Both the position numbers and the translations under genes were made by a program. From contig NZ_AUNE01000029.1 of the NCBI RefSeq assembly GCF_000447755.1, forward strand, positions 23,699-87,698: a stretch of DNA of 64,000 nt, in the 5' to 3' direction. The stretch is from Bacteriovorax sp. BSW11_IV. Its GTDB lineage: Bacteria; Bdellovibrionota; Bacteriovoracia; Bacteriovoracales; Bacteriovoracaceae. Below are positions 43,698 through 51,312 of this stretch, one piece after another. Under the pieces are notes generated by a model. It worked only from the letters and a program-made list of their open reading frames with translations, made no database searches and had not been told where the DNA came from. How positions within the stretch are numbered: position 1 is the stretch's first letter; each line of letters opens with the position of its first letter.

Positions 43698-44645
43698 TTA
43701 GAAAAACTTTTTAACGACATCTTTTACCGATTTAGTGTCGTTCATTACATAAAAGTGTAGGCTAGGTACACCAAACTTTAAGAGCTCATCACATTGCTTG
43801 ATGGCCCAATTAACACCAATTTCTTCCACGTGATTCGGATTTGATGAAATTTCATCAACAAGTTCATCTGGAAGATCAACGTAGAAGTTGCTCGGGATTG
43901 TTGTAAGTTGTTTGATGTTTTTTATAACTTTCAAACCTGGCACGATAGGAACAGTGATTCCCTCGCTGCGGCAAAGGGTAACAAAATCGCAATATTTTTT
44001 TGTGTCAAAAAACATTTGAGTAACAATATATTCTGCACCAGCTTCAACCTTCTTTTTTAGCCAGTGAACATCCATTTTTAGGTTAGGAGCTTCAAAATGT
44101 TTTTCTGGATATCCTGCGACACCAACACAAAAATCAAGAGGTCTTGAATTTGTAATGTCGTTTAAGAATTTACCGTGTTTTATATCATTAATCTGTGAAA
44201 CGAGATCAATAGCATAAGTATTAACTGATCTATCTTTGCTAATTTGCTTGCTGTAGTTTAATCCATCACCACGCAGGGCCAAAACATTATGAATTCCCAA
44301 ATAATTTAATTCAATTAGAGCATCTTCTGTTTCTTCTTTCGTGAAGCCTTGAGTTAGAAGATGTGTCACTGTGTCGATACAAAATCTATTCTGAATAATT
44401 CCACAAATGCCAATCGTCCCAGGACGTTTACGATAGATTCTACGCTCAATTGAACCGTCAGACCTTTCATTGTAGTAAGCTCCTGCTGAGTGAGCAGTTA
44501 CATCGACCCATGAAGGATTATATGGTTTTAGACCTTCAACGATATCAATAATATCTTGAACATTTCTTCCTCTGGGTGGAGGAACAATTTCAAAGCTAAA
44601 TAATGGATTTTTTCCTGCCTTATCAATATGCTCAATGACTTTCAT
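43698..44645 (-). CDS. metF: Methylenetetrahydrofolate reductase
   Basis: 315 residues. Typical MetF features are [11 protein letters not shown] at the start (catalytic Glu), [17 protein letters not shown] and PIVPGLKVI. It makes 5-methyl-THF, the methyl donor for MetH encoded just downstream. FAD-dependent, cytoplasmic. The start has an AGGG site, and a TATAAT -10 lies at 44673-44678 on the minus strand. No SAM riboswitch signature was seen in the ~100-bp leader. The N-terminal region has a ~25-residue insertion ([17 protein letters not shown]) relative to enteric MetF. Confidence 0.94.
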   Translation of the reverse strand: MKVIEHIDKAGKNPLFSFEIVPPPRGRNVQDIIDIVEGLKPYNPSWVDVTAHSAGAYYNERSDGSIERRIYRKRPGTIGICGIIQNRFCIDTVTHLLTQGFTKEETEDALIELNYLGIHNVLALRGDGLNYSKQISKDRSVNTYAIDLVSQINDIKHGKFLNDITNSRPLDFCVGVAGYPEKHFEAPNLKMDVHWLKKKVEAGAEYIVTQMFFDTKKYCDFVTLCRSEGITVPIVPGLKVIKNIKQLTTIPSNFYVDLPDELVDEISSNPNHVEEIGVNWAIKQCDELLKFGVPSLHFYVMNDTKSVKDVVKKFF

Positions 44646-44672
44646 GTTTTCCCTGATGTTGTGTTTGAGCTT

Positions 44673-44678
44673 ATTATA
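44673..44678 (-). promoter_or_regulatory. Candidate -10 box of the met operon
   Basis: TATAAT on the minus strand, 28 bp before metF. The -35 is weak (TACACA-like at 17 bp). Confidence 0.35.
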
Positions 44679-44753
44679 AACGCTTAGAGATCAATTGTGT
44701 AGGAGGAATTGGCCTCAGTCTTCCTTAGCTTTGGCCATTAAAAAGAAGTGTGC

Positions 44754-45443
44754 TTATCCCTTAGCTAATTGAAGGTGAGAGTGTGAGTTCTGTGTGGGGA
44801 TGTCTAAGGATACGATTGTTCCTATGGATAGAATTGATTCAATATTTAATTGTCCATTTAATGACTCAACTGTCTGTTTTGCTTGAAATAAACCAAGACC
44901 AGTTCCTTCAGGTTTTCCAAAGCTATTTCCTGCAATGGCAAGATGGGTGAGTAATTCATTCGGGATACCATGACCATTGTCTTTAATTGAAACAGAAAGG
45001 TTTTCACCTTTTTTAGCAATAGTAATTTTAATTTTTCCAGAAACTCCCAGCGCCTCAATTGAATTATTCAATAAGTTTGAAATAAGTCTTTCTATTTCAA
45101 TTTTTTCAGCGGCCATTTTAGTATTGCCACAAGTAAGATCTACGACTTTGATTGAAAATCTTTTAAATGGGTATTCGACTTTTTTGAAGTTTGAAATTCT
45201 TTGAACAAGTTCTCTTAGGCAAAAATTTTCATTTGAGCTAGTCTGTGTCGATTGCAAATTTTGCATTCTCATTTTGTGTAAAAGCTTTTCAAGTTGTTCG
45301 CTTGCTTCTTGGATGAGTTCAGCTTTAAGGGCATCGCTTGTGACCATTCCTGAAGTAATCCCTTTCAATGCTTGTAAAGGTGATTTCATATCATGAATAA
45401 GACCAGCGATATTTAATTGTGTAGTAGAAAGTTGCCCTTGCAT
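44754..45443 (-). CDS. Cytoplasmic histidine kinase lacking a sensor domain
   Basis: 229 residues. It starts almost at the phospho-acceptor: His17 in GLIHDMKSPLQALKG. A HisKA helical hairpin is followed by an HATPase_c domain with N box LISNLLNNSIEAL, G1 DNGHGIPN and G2 GTGLGLFQAK. No membrane segment or input domain, so the signal must come from another protein or the cytoplasm. AGGGAG precedes the ATG. It is monocistronic. The nearest response regulators without kinases are at 38173 and 46433; pairing is an inference from proximity. Confidence 0.9.
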   Translation of the reverse strand: MQGQLSTTQLNIAGLIHDMKSPLQALKGITSGMVTSDALKAELIQEASEQLEKLLHKMRMQNLQSTQTSSNENFCLRELVQRISNFKKVEYPFKRFSIKVVDLTCGNTKMAAEKIEIERLISNLLNNSIEALGVSGKIKITIAKKGENLSVSIKDNGHGIPNELLTHLAIAGNSFGKPEGTGLGLFQAKQTVESLNGQLNIESILSIGTIVSLDIPTQNSHSHLQLAKG

Positions 45444-45589
45444 TTAATCTCCCTTGTTTTGCAGCAAGCGTTAAGTGGGAACTATTTAGCTGAGGCGCGA
45501 AAAAAAAACGATATTATTCCGCGTGGGAATATTGTTTTCCTTTCTAGTTGGGGAAGTCATTCATTTAGGGATATTTAAGTGACTGAAAA

Positions 45590-45622
45590 CAATAAGGCCT
45601 TCCCGAAGTGGGAAGGCCTTAG
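45590..45622 (-). terminator. Terminator of the coiled-coil protein gene
   Basis: An 11-bp stem AAGGCCTTCCC / GGGAAGGCCTT (45594-45620) followed on the minus strand by a T-rich tract (ATTGTTTT). Confidence 0.78.
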
Positions 45623-45624
45623 AT

Positions 45625-46110
45625 CTATTGGCATTTTGCTTTTAATAATTGGTCGACAGTGTAGAGGTATGAATCATTCCTTTTTATCCAATCTTTGATG
45701 GCCCAGCCTTCAAAGACAAGAGAGCGGTCAACTTCAAGATCAATTTGATCGATCACAAATTGACTCAGTTTTCCTTTTGAAAGGACTGTTTCAATAATAT
45801 CGTGAATTTTATCTATCTTTTTGCGTTCTTCACCGATTTGAGAAGTTACATCATCAAGTTCTTTCTGATATTCGCTCTGCTTATCATGACGGCGCTGTTT
45901 TTCGCTCTCCAATTCATTACAGTCCATAGCGTAGATTTTCTCTCTTTCCTCGTCAACGTAGCTTGAGCGTCTTGAGCTGTAGTCTGCAGAAAGGATTCCT
46001 CTTAAAAGATTTTTATATTCCGGTTGAATATTTAAATTATCTACGAAGGCATGAGTAGGTGATGACAGAATGATTGTAGCAAATAAAGCGGCCTTGAAAG
46101 TCGGATTCAT
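45625..46110 (-). CDS. Exported coiled-coil protein, unknown
   Basis: 161 residues. Signal peptide ends near SSPTHA. Residues ~60-120 are highly charged and helical (ESEKQRRHDKQSEYQKELDDV), a likely coiled coil. Two Cys occur, in MDCNELE and at the very C-terminus (LLKAKCQ). A TTAGGAGAAA site precedes the ATG and a strong terminator follows, so it is an independent transcription unit. No known family. Location is probably periplasmic. Confidence 0.7.
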   Translation of the reverse strand: MNPTFKAALFATIILSSPTHAFVDNLNIQPEYKNLLRGILSADYSSRRSSYVDEEREKIYAMDCNELESEKQRRHDKQSEYQKELDDVTSQIGEERKKIDKIHDIIETVLSKGKLSQFVIDQIDLEVDRSLVFEGWAIKDWIKRNDSYLYTVDQLLKAKCQ

Positions 46111-46432
46111 ATATTTCTCCTAATATGTCTTGTGGAGATTATAGGAAATTCTGATGTTAATAGGGGTTGTTTTGAAAAGAGTTCAGGGGCCGTTCATTCT
46201 TTAGACGCCCTTTTTATTGGCGCTTGATTTAGAGGGGAGGCGAGGCCCTAAAAATAAAGAAATCTATGGCCAAGTATTTCATATCATTGTTATCCGATGC
46301 TTTTTATTGTGAAAGATCACTTTCTGTCCCCAGTTAGACCTCAAGTACATGATATTATTGTTTTGCCCCCTTTATTGGTCTGGATATTCCTGATAGAATG
46401 ATTTGGAATATTTGTTTCTAGGAAGGTTCAAA
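46111..46432. other. Intergenic region before the second response regulator
   Basis: 322 bp without a supported gene. It contains divergent promoter space for the coiled-coil protein and the response regulator. A TAGAAT hexamer near 46394 is a possible -10 for the latter. A GC-rich patch with GACGCCC and GGCGC near 46203-46225 could pair weakly. Nothing else recognised. Confidence 0.4.
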
Positions 46433-47131
46433 ATGCACAAAATTTTATATGTAGACGACAGTGAAATTAATTTAGAGTACTTCGGTGAGATGTTTTCGGA
46501 AGATTTCGAAGTAGAGCTTGTTCAAAATCCGATTGGTGCTTTGGGCGTTTTGGCCGAAAAGAATTTCGATGCCGTTATTCTTGATATCCACATGCCCCTT
46601 TGTGATGGATTTGAACTTTATAAAAGAATTCGCGAAAGAAATTTGGCCGGACAATGTCCTGTTCTATTCTTCACATCAGACAATACTGAAAAAACGACAC
46701 TTAAAGGTTTAAAGGCCGGGGCCGATGATTATCTATTGAGATCAATGAGCCAAGAAGAGCTCTTTCTTAGAATTAGTAATAGAATTAAAAAGTACAAGGC
46801 CTTCTCACAAGATATTTTGAAAATTGGAAATATCAAAATAAATAAAAAAGACATGCAGGCCTATCTCAACAAAGAGAGAATTAATTTAACGTCAACTGAG
46901 TTCAAGCTTCTTCTTGGATTGGCGGCAAATCAAGGAAAAATTGTAAGCCGTGACGATATTTCTTCATTCGTTTGGGGTGAGGGAAGTAATGTACAAGTAG
47001 GGACTTTGAATACGCATATTGCAAATCTAAGATCTAAGCTTGATGGCTTTTCTCATAAGATTACAAGTTTAAAAGGAAGAGGATTTATCCTGAAAGAACT
47101 TCCTGCAGACAGCTTTGGGATATCGCAATAG
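46433..47131 (+). CDS. OmpR/PhoB-type response regulator with altered conserved Lys
   Basis: 232 residues from ATG at 46433, preceded by AGGAAGG; upstream in-frame codons lack a site. Receiver domain with Asp8/Asp9 and Asp51 (VILDIHMPLCDGF), Thr81. The normally invariant Lys of the KP motif is Arg103 (DDYLLRSMS). A winged-helix output domain covers ~130-232 (LTSTEFKLLLGLAA, NTHIANLRSKLDGF, GRGFIL). Very similar in layout to the regulator at 38173. Loss of the Lys often alters activation kinetics; function may still be phosphorylation-dependent. Confidence 0.92.
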   Translation: MHKILYVDDSEINLEYFGEMFSEDFEVELVQNPIGALGVLAEKNFDAVILDIHMPLCDGFELYKRIRERNLAGQCPVLFFTSDNTEKTTLKGLKAGADDYLLRSMSQEELFLRISNRIKKYKAFSQDILKIGNIKINKKDMQAYLNKERINLTSTEFKLLLGLAANQGKIVSRDDISSFVWGEGSNVQVGTLNTHIANLRSKLDGFSHKITSLKGRGFILKELPADSFGISQ

Positions 47132-47163
47132 CTATTTTTCATAATCTCTAGTATTCTAGAGTA

Positions 47164-48042
47164 ATGAAAGAGATAAAAATCTCAAGCCATTACATATCTG
47201 CAAAAATATCTTCCCAAGGGGCAGAGCTACAAAGTCTTCGCGATAGAGAATCTAGCGTGGAGTATCTTTGGCAAGGGCATCCAAAATTTTGGTCTCGCCG
47301 TGCCCCTGTTTTATTTCCTATCGTAGGCAGTCTTCGTGATGATCAATATAGAATTGGTAGGAAGTATTATGTTATGGGAAGACATGGTTTTGCCCGTGAT
47401 CAAGAGTTTGAAGTTATCGAGCAAGAAAAAGATTCGGTTAAATTCAGACTTATGCATACAGAGGAGAGTTTGACTTATTATCCTTTCAAATTTTCTCTCG
47501 ATATCCGCTACAAATGTTATGGCCCAAAACTTATTGTGACCTTTGAAGTGAAAAACCTTGATCGAAAAGAAATGTTCTTCTCTCTTGGTTGGCATCCGGC
47601 CTTTAATATTCCATTGAAGCATGGAGAGTTGGAAGATCACTATATAGAATTTGAACATGAGGAAGAGCAAGGTGCCTATTATCTCCATCATGATTTAATC
47701 GACTTCAGACATCCAGATGATAAGACGATGTTAAAAGATGGACGTCGCATTTTTTTGACTGAGGATCTTTTTAAAAAAGACGCGCTAATTTTCAAAGATC
47801 TCACTTCACATAAAGTTTCACTAAAAAGTTCAACAGATGATCATTCAGTAGGTGTTGAATTTGGTGATATTCCTTATCTCGGATTGTGGGCCCCTGAGGG
47901 TGCTCCATTTGTATGTATTGAACCTTGGTTTGGTGTGGCCGATCACGTTGATTCAAATAATGACTTTTTTATTAAGGAAGGAGTTATCTGTTTGGACATG
48001 GAAAAGTCATTCAAAACTGAGTTCGTCCTTCATTTAAATTAG
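47164..48042 (+). CDS. Aldose 1-epimerase family protein (LacX/YphB-like)
   Basis: 292 residues of the galactose-mutarotase superfamily. Landmarks are SSQGAELQSLRD at the start, YLWQGHPKFWSRRAPVLFPIVG, MGRHGFARD (active-site His), FFSLGWHPAFNIP (second His) and IEPWFGVADH near the end (catalytic Glu). It catalyses anomer interconversion of hexoses, or acts on a related sugar such as a phosphorylated one; the specific substrate is not evident. Cytoplasmic. It starts 32 bp after the response regulator stop, possibly co-transcribed. No sugar pathway genes are nearby. Confidence 0.88.
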   Translation: MKEIKISSHYISAKISSQGAELQSLRDRESSVEYLWQGHPKFWSRRAPVLFPIVGSLRDDQYRIGRKYYVMGRHGFARDQEFEVIEQEKDSVKFRLMHTEESLTYYPFKFSLDIRYKCYGPKLIVTFEVKNLDRKEMFFSLGWHPAFNIPLKHGELEDHYIEFEHEEEQGAYYLHHDLIDFRHPDDKTMLKDGRRIFLTEDLFKKDALIFKDLTSHKVSLKSSTDDHSVGVEFGDIPYLGLWAPEGAPFVCIEPWFGVADHVDSNNDFFIKEGVICLDMEKSFKTEFVLHLN

Positions 48043-48255
48043 TTTGCTTCTCTATTTTTAATGAAAATAAAGAAACCTTAAACTATGCGAATTACAATAC
48101 CTAAAGGAAAACATAATTAATCTTAAAGTTTGCTTATCTGTATGATATTATTAATGTTTCGCACTGTGTAAAAACTTCTTCTCATCTTCAAAAAAATTCT
48201 GATTCGATTATCTATAGATAGTTCTAATTTGAAATTATTTCGTCAGGAGAAATAA

Positions 48256-49029
48256 ATGTATTACGGAGAAGCAATGGAGCGCCATTCTGCCAATTTGTGC
48301 GAGAAATTGCGCGAGCGCATTCGTTCTTACAAAGTAGCTCATCCTGGACTGAGTTCAAGTCAGATTGCAAAGTCATTCAATATCTCTTCTTCGGCCTTCG
48401 GCCGTCTTGAGAATGGTGATATTCGCTTTCCTTCACTTGATCTAGTTCTTAGAGTTCTGCGTGGGACAGGTTGTAAAAATATTCTGCAATATCTTGAAGA
48501 ATATTTTCCAGAGATCGCAAAGACTTATAAAGAAGTTTATTTGAGTAATGGAGAAAGTCAGTATGTAGATTTATCTCTAGAGAAGTATTTTGAAGATCCT
48601 GATCTTTTTATCTATATGTTGCTGTCGTATAGCGATTCAGGTTTTTCAAGAGTTGAAGTAGAGGAATTGTTTGGCCTTACAGGTGTAATGGCTATTGAAT
48701 ATTTGAAGAAAAATAATGCAATTGTTGAACGCAATGGTATTTTTTTTGGCTCTGATAAGTTTAGTGTTATGTCTGGAAAGTCTATAAAAAAACTTGCTAT
48801 AAATACTCTGGAAACCTGTCATGAGCCTACAAGTGATTCTTCATTTCTTGTGTACTCAAGCCAGTCTATTGATTTAAAGAAAGTAAACAAAGAGATTACA
48901 GCTTTACTTCGTGAAACTCATACAAAAATGCAACAAATTTTAAATGATAAAAATAATTTTGGTGATGATCATTACTATTTTTTGATGTCAGCAGGAAGAA
49001 TTCTAAAAGGAATTGGGGAGGAAGCCTAA
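48256..49029 (+). CDS. HTH regulator of the module with 49029-50229
   Basis: 257 residues. An Xre-like HTH at ~33-72 (LSSSQIAKSFNISSSAFGRLENGDIRFPS) is followed by a helical linker and a winged-helix-like unit at ~130-165 (VEELFGLTGVMAIEYLKKNNAIVERNG). A helical C-terminus ends near residue 257 (KVNKEITALLRETHTKMQQI). The layout matches TIGR02147/DUF4423-type proteins. It is closely related to the third gene of the trio (49456; RLENGD versus RIENGD, RGTGCKNI versus KGTGCSDI). Strong CAGGAGA site. Its stop overlaps the next start by one base. Confidence 0.72.
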   Translation: MYYGEAMERHSANLCEKLRERIRSYKVAHPGLSSSQIAKSFNISSSAFGRLENGDIRFPSLDLVLRVLRGTGCKNILQYLEEYFPEIAKTYKEVYLSNGESQYVDLSLEKYFEDPDLFIYMLLSYSDSGFSRVEVEELFGLTGVMAIEYLKKNNAIVERNGIFFGSDKFSVMSGKSIKKLAINTLETCHEPTSDSSFLVYSSQSIDLKKVNKEITALLRETHTKMQQILNDKNNFGDDHYYFLMSAGRILKGIGEEA

Positions 49030-49445
49030 TGAAAAAAATTATCATATTATTATATTTTTTGAACTTGAATATATTTGCTGCAGGTGGTGTAGGTGGAGGT
49101 ATTGTAACCGAAACAGGTGGCGGAGGAGGAAAAGACTCCTACGTCAATGATTCATGCCAATTCAATCAATTAACGAATCAGTTTGAATGCATGAAATATG
49201 ATGTTGTTAAACAATACAGGGAGAATGGTCAGCGCTGGGACACGCTTATTAATGATATTAATAAAAGAGATTTTATCGGCGTTGAAAGTTTCAACTTGAA
49301 GTATGGACCTGAGTTTAAAAAGATTGCTCCTTCAATAACAGGTGAGTATGAGTATAACAACTGCGTTGAACTTCAGCACGGTGAAGATATTTCTGACTGT
49401 TTGAAAAGTGATGTTGAACCATTTTTAAATTTAAAAATTAAATAG
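49029..49445 (+). CDS. Small exported Gly-rich-linker protein, unknown
   Basis: 138 residues. Signal peptide MKKIIILLYFLNLNIFA, then a Gly-rich linker (AGGVGGGIVTETGGGGG), then ~100 residues with four Cys (DSCQFNQ, FECMKYD, NNCVELQ, ISDCLKS). Same architecture as the exported protein at 15401, but the mature domain is not obviously homologous. It is sandwiched between two related HTH regulators, with 1-bp overlap upstream and 10-bp gap downstream. Probably periplasmic or secreted. Function unknown. Confidence 0.72.
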   Translation: MKKIIILLYFLNLNIFAAGGVGGGIVTETGGGGGKDSYVNDSCQFNQLTNQFECMKYDVVKQYRENGQRWDTLINDINKRDFIGVESFNLKYGPEFKKIAPSITGEYEYNNCVELQHGEDISDCLKSDVEPFLNLKIK

Positions 49446-49455
49446 GCGGTGTGAA

Positions 49456-50229
49456 GTGTACGGATTGTCATTAGAACAAGAAGCATTGCCTTTAGCGAAA
49501 ATTTTGCAAACGAGAATTGCAAAATATAAGAGGGAGCATCCAAAGTTTAGCTCCCTCCAGATCGCGACAAAATTTAAAATTTCAGCGAGTGCCTTTAATC
49601 GCATTGAAAATGGCGATTTGCAAAGACCTGCAATTGAAAGTGTTCTAAGAATCCTAAAGGGGACAGGTTGTTCAGATATTATGGGCTTTATTAAGTCCTA
49701 TTACCCCGAGCTGTCTGACACTTATGCATTTATCTATGAAAGTTCATTAAAAGAAGTTGAACCCATCTTGGAGAAAAATGATTATCTTGGTGATTATGAA
49801 TCATTTTTATTTTTCCTTTTGGCCGAATGTTCGTGGGGAATCTCATCCTCGTATATTATGAAGCACTATGGAAGAACAGGGTTTTTGGTTGTCGAAGAGC
49901 TTATCAATAATGGTCTATTAAAAATAGACAAAGGTGATGTTGTTCGTTGTTGCTCACCAATATTTAATGAAACTCTTGATGCTAAAACAAAGAGAGATTT
50001 GATCATTAATACGATTAAAAAATCAAAAGATGTTCAAGATAATCAGAGCAATATGAATATAACAGTGGCCTCATTGAATTATTCTAAGGCAAAAAAAGAA
50101 ATTGATAAAATTATGGCCGAGGCCCAACAGAAAATTGATGATCTTACAAACAATCCTGATCTCGTTGGACCTGATTATTTCTATTTTGCATTCATTTCAG
50201 AAAAAATGGCAGCAAGTGATAGAAACTAA
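49456..50229 (+). CDS. HTH regulator, paralogue of 48256
   Basis: 257 residues from a GTG start. HTH at ~33-72 (SSLQIATKFKISASAFNRIENGDLQRP), helical middle, winged-helix-like unit (SYIMKHYGRTGFLVVEELINNGLLKIDKGD) and a C-terminal helix (KAKKEIDKIMAEAQQKIDDL). It is a clear paralogue of the first regulator in the trio with the same length. The ribosome site is poor (AGGCGGTG), so translation may depend on coupling with the upstream gene. No membrane segment. It probably binds DNA; the target is unknown. Confidence 0.72.
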   Translation: MYGLSLEQEALPLAKILQTRIAKYKREHPKFSSLQIATKFKISASAFNRIENGDLQRPAIESVLRILKGTGCSDIMGFIKSYYPELSDTYAFIYESSLKEVEPILEKNDYLGDYESFLFFLLAECSWGISSSYIMKHYGRTGFLVVEELINNGLLKIDKGDVVRCCSPIFNETLDAKTKRDLIINTIKKSKDVQDNQSNMNITVASLNYSKAKKEIDKIMAEAQQKIDDLTNNPDLVGPDYFYFAFISEKMAASDRN

Positions 50230-50325
50230 CATTTCAAAAGTGAAGTTTTGATCATGGTTGTTTCAAGTATTCTTTTATTTGAATAAAATATTAGATATAC
50301 CTTCGTCATTAACTCGGAGGTTTAT

Positions 50326-50460
50326 ATGAGTAAAATAATTTGTTTAATCTTTGTCTCTATAACTTTGGTTTCTTGTTCAAGTATGAATAAAGAGACAAAA
50401 AAAACAGACTCGAATGTGAACGATATTTTTAAATCAGGGTACTATAAAGGTAAAAAATAA
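50326..50460 (+). CDS. 44-residue lipoprotein
   Basis: A short ORF with a convincing start (CGGAGG 7 bp before ATG). Residues 1-17 form a lipoprotein signal, MSKIICLIFVSITLVSC, with lipobox LVSC and lipidated Cys17. The remaining 27 residues are polar (SSMNKETKKTDSNVNDIF and on to YYKGKK). A terminator follows 15 bp after the stop. The charged residues just after Cys do not include Asp at +2 (it is Ser), so outer-membrane sorting is likely by the enteric rule. Function unknown. Confidence 0.65.
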   Translation: MSKIICLIFVSITLVSCSSMNKETKKTDSNVNDIFKSGYYKGKK

Positions 50461-50474
50461 TCTTTTCCAAAAAC

Positions 50475-50501
50475 AAAGGCAGCTCTAAGGCTGCCTTTTT
50501 T
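50475..50501 (+). terminator. Terminator of the small lipoprotein gene
   Basis: Stem AAAGGCAGC / GCTGCCTTT with loop TCTAAG, followed by TTTTT. It lies between convergent genes and may also end the minus-strand transcript. Confidence 0.82.
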
Positions 50502-51000
50502 ATTGTGGCGAAACGGGAAGAATTTTAGGAAGTGCGCTCTGTTCGCTTCGCTCTTTGGCCTCTCTTTCGGCCGTCTCTTGTGTTTTAAAGGCCAGCTCAT
50601 GAAGGATATTTCTATTCATTCCAATTGGCGGCGGGGCGAAGTAATATCTTTCAAATTTTTTGGCAACACAGTCTCCAAATGAAATATTTTCAAAATCATT
50701 CGAAACGGCTTCAGATGATTCAACACTTCCATTCTCTCTCAATTTGAAAAGAATCTTGATAACACCTTCATTCATTTCGGGCTTATTTTCAAGATATGAT
50801 AGATAGCATTTTTGTATATCTTTTGCGTTCTCACGAATTGTTTTTGCAACTTCTTTTTGCTTGTATGCTACTGCAATTTTTGGATCAATCGGAGCAGGCG
50901 CAGAATTGGCTTTTTGCTGGCCTGAGAAGTTGCGACCTGTGAGGAAAGCAACAATTACGATTAAAACAACAATGATCAAGTTTTTAGAATCCATCTTCAT
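50500..51000 (-). CDS. Membrane-anchored AgmX/PglI-like domain protein, downstream of the giant gene
   Basis: 166 residues. A single N-terminal membrane anchor (~8-22, LIIVVLIVIVAFLTG), then a domain at ~55-145 with the AgmX/PglI pattern: IQKCYLSYLENKP (Cys-Tyr), LRENGSVESS, FGDCVAKKFERYYFAPPP (second Cys). It resembles the domain at the left end of the window (YCYQKELEKSP; SCVANVL; FPEP). Charged, Pro-containing tail. It begins 33 bp after the giant repeat gene on the same strand and is likely co-transcribed. A role in export, anchoring or energising the giant protein is an inference from context. Confidence 0.7.
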   Translation of the reverse strand: MKMDSKNLIIVVLIVIVAFLTGRNFSGQQKANSAPAPIDPKIAVAYKQKEVAKTIRENAKDIQKCYLSYLENKPEMNEGVIKILFKLRENGSVESSEAVSNDFENISFGDCVAKKFERYYFAPPPIGMNRNILHELAFKTQETAEREAKERSEQSALPKILPVSPQ

Positions 51001-51033
51001 GATTGATATTCTCCTCCTGAGATGATTTAAATT

Positions 51034-51312
51034 TTAAGGATCAGTAGTTACACTAAATACTACACCGTTTGATAAAATTAGAGAAGAGTCATATGCACAA
51101 ATTCTGAACGCATAAGTCGTTCCATTTGTGAGTCCACCTTCCAAATAAGTTGTTGTCGCGCCTGCATCTACAATTGTCCCCGAGGTACAATCTGCCGGAG
51201 GAGTCGTCCCCACGTTGTAGGCGAACTGGTAACCCGCATTGTAGTTTGATGTATGATTCCAGTTTATCGATACAGAATTTGACGTTGTTGTCGTGCGAAT
51301 GTTTGTTACTTC
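51034..51312 (-). repeat. C-terminal single FN3 domain
   Basis: One FN3-like unit (SVSINW ... ADCTSGTIVDAG ... AFRICAYD) forms the C-terminus, unlike the doublets between propellers. Confidence 0.8.

Noticed and set aside
44646..44753. SAM riboswitch upstream of metF
   Set aside because: The leader is short and lacks conserved SAM aptamer motifs; only a -10 box is visible.
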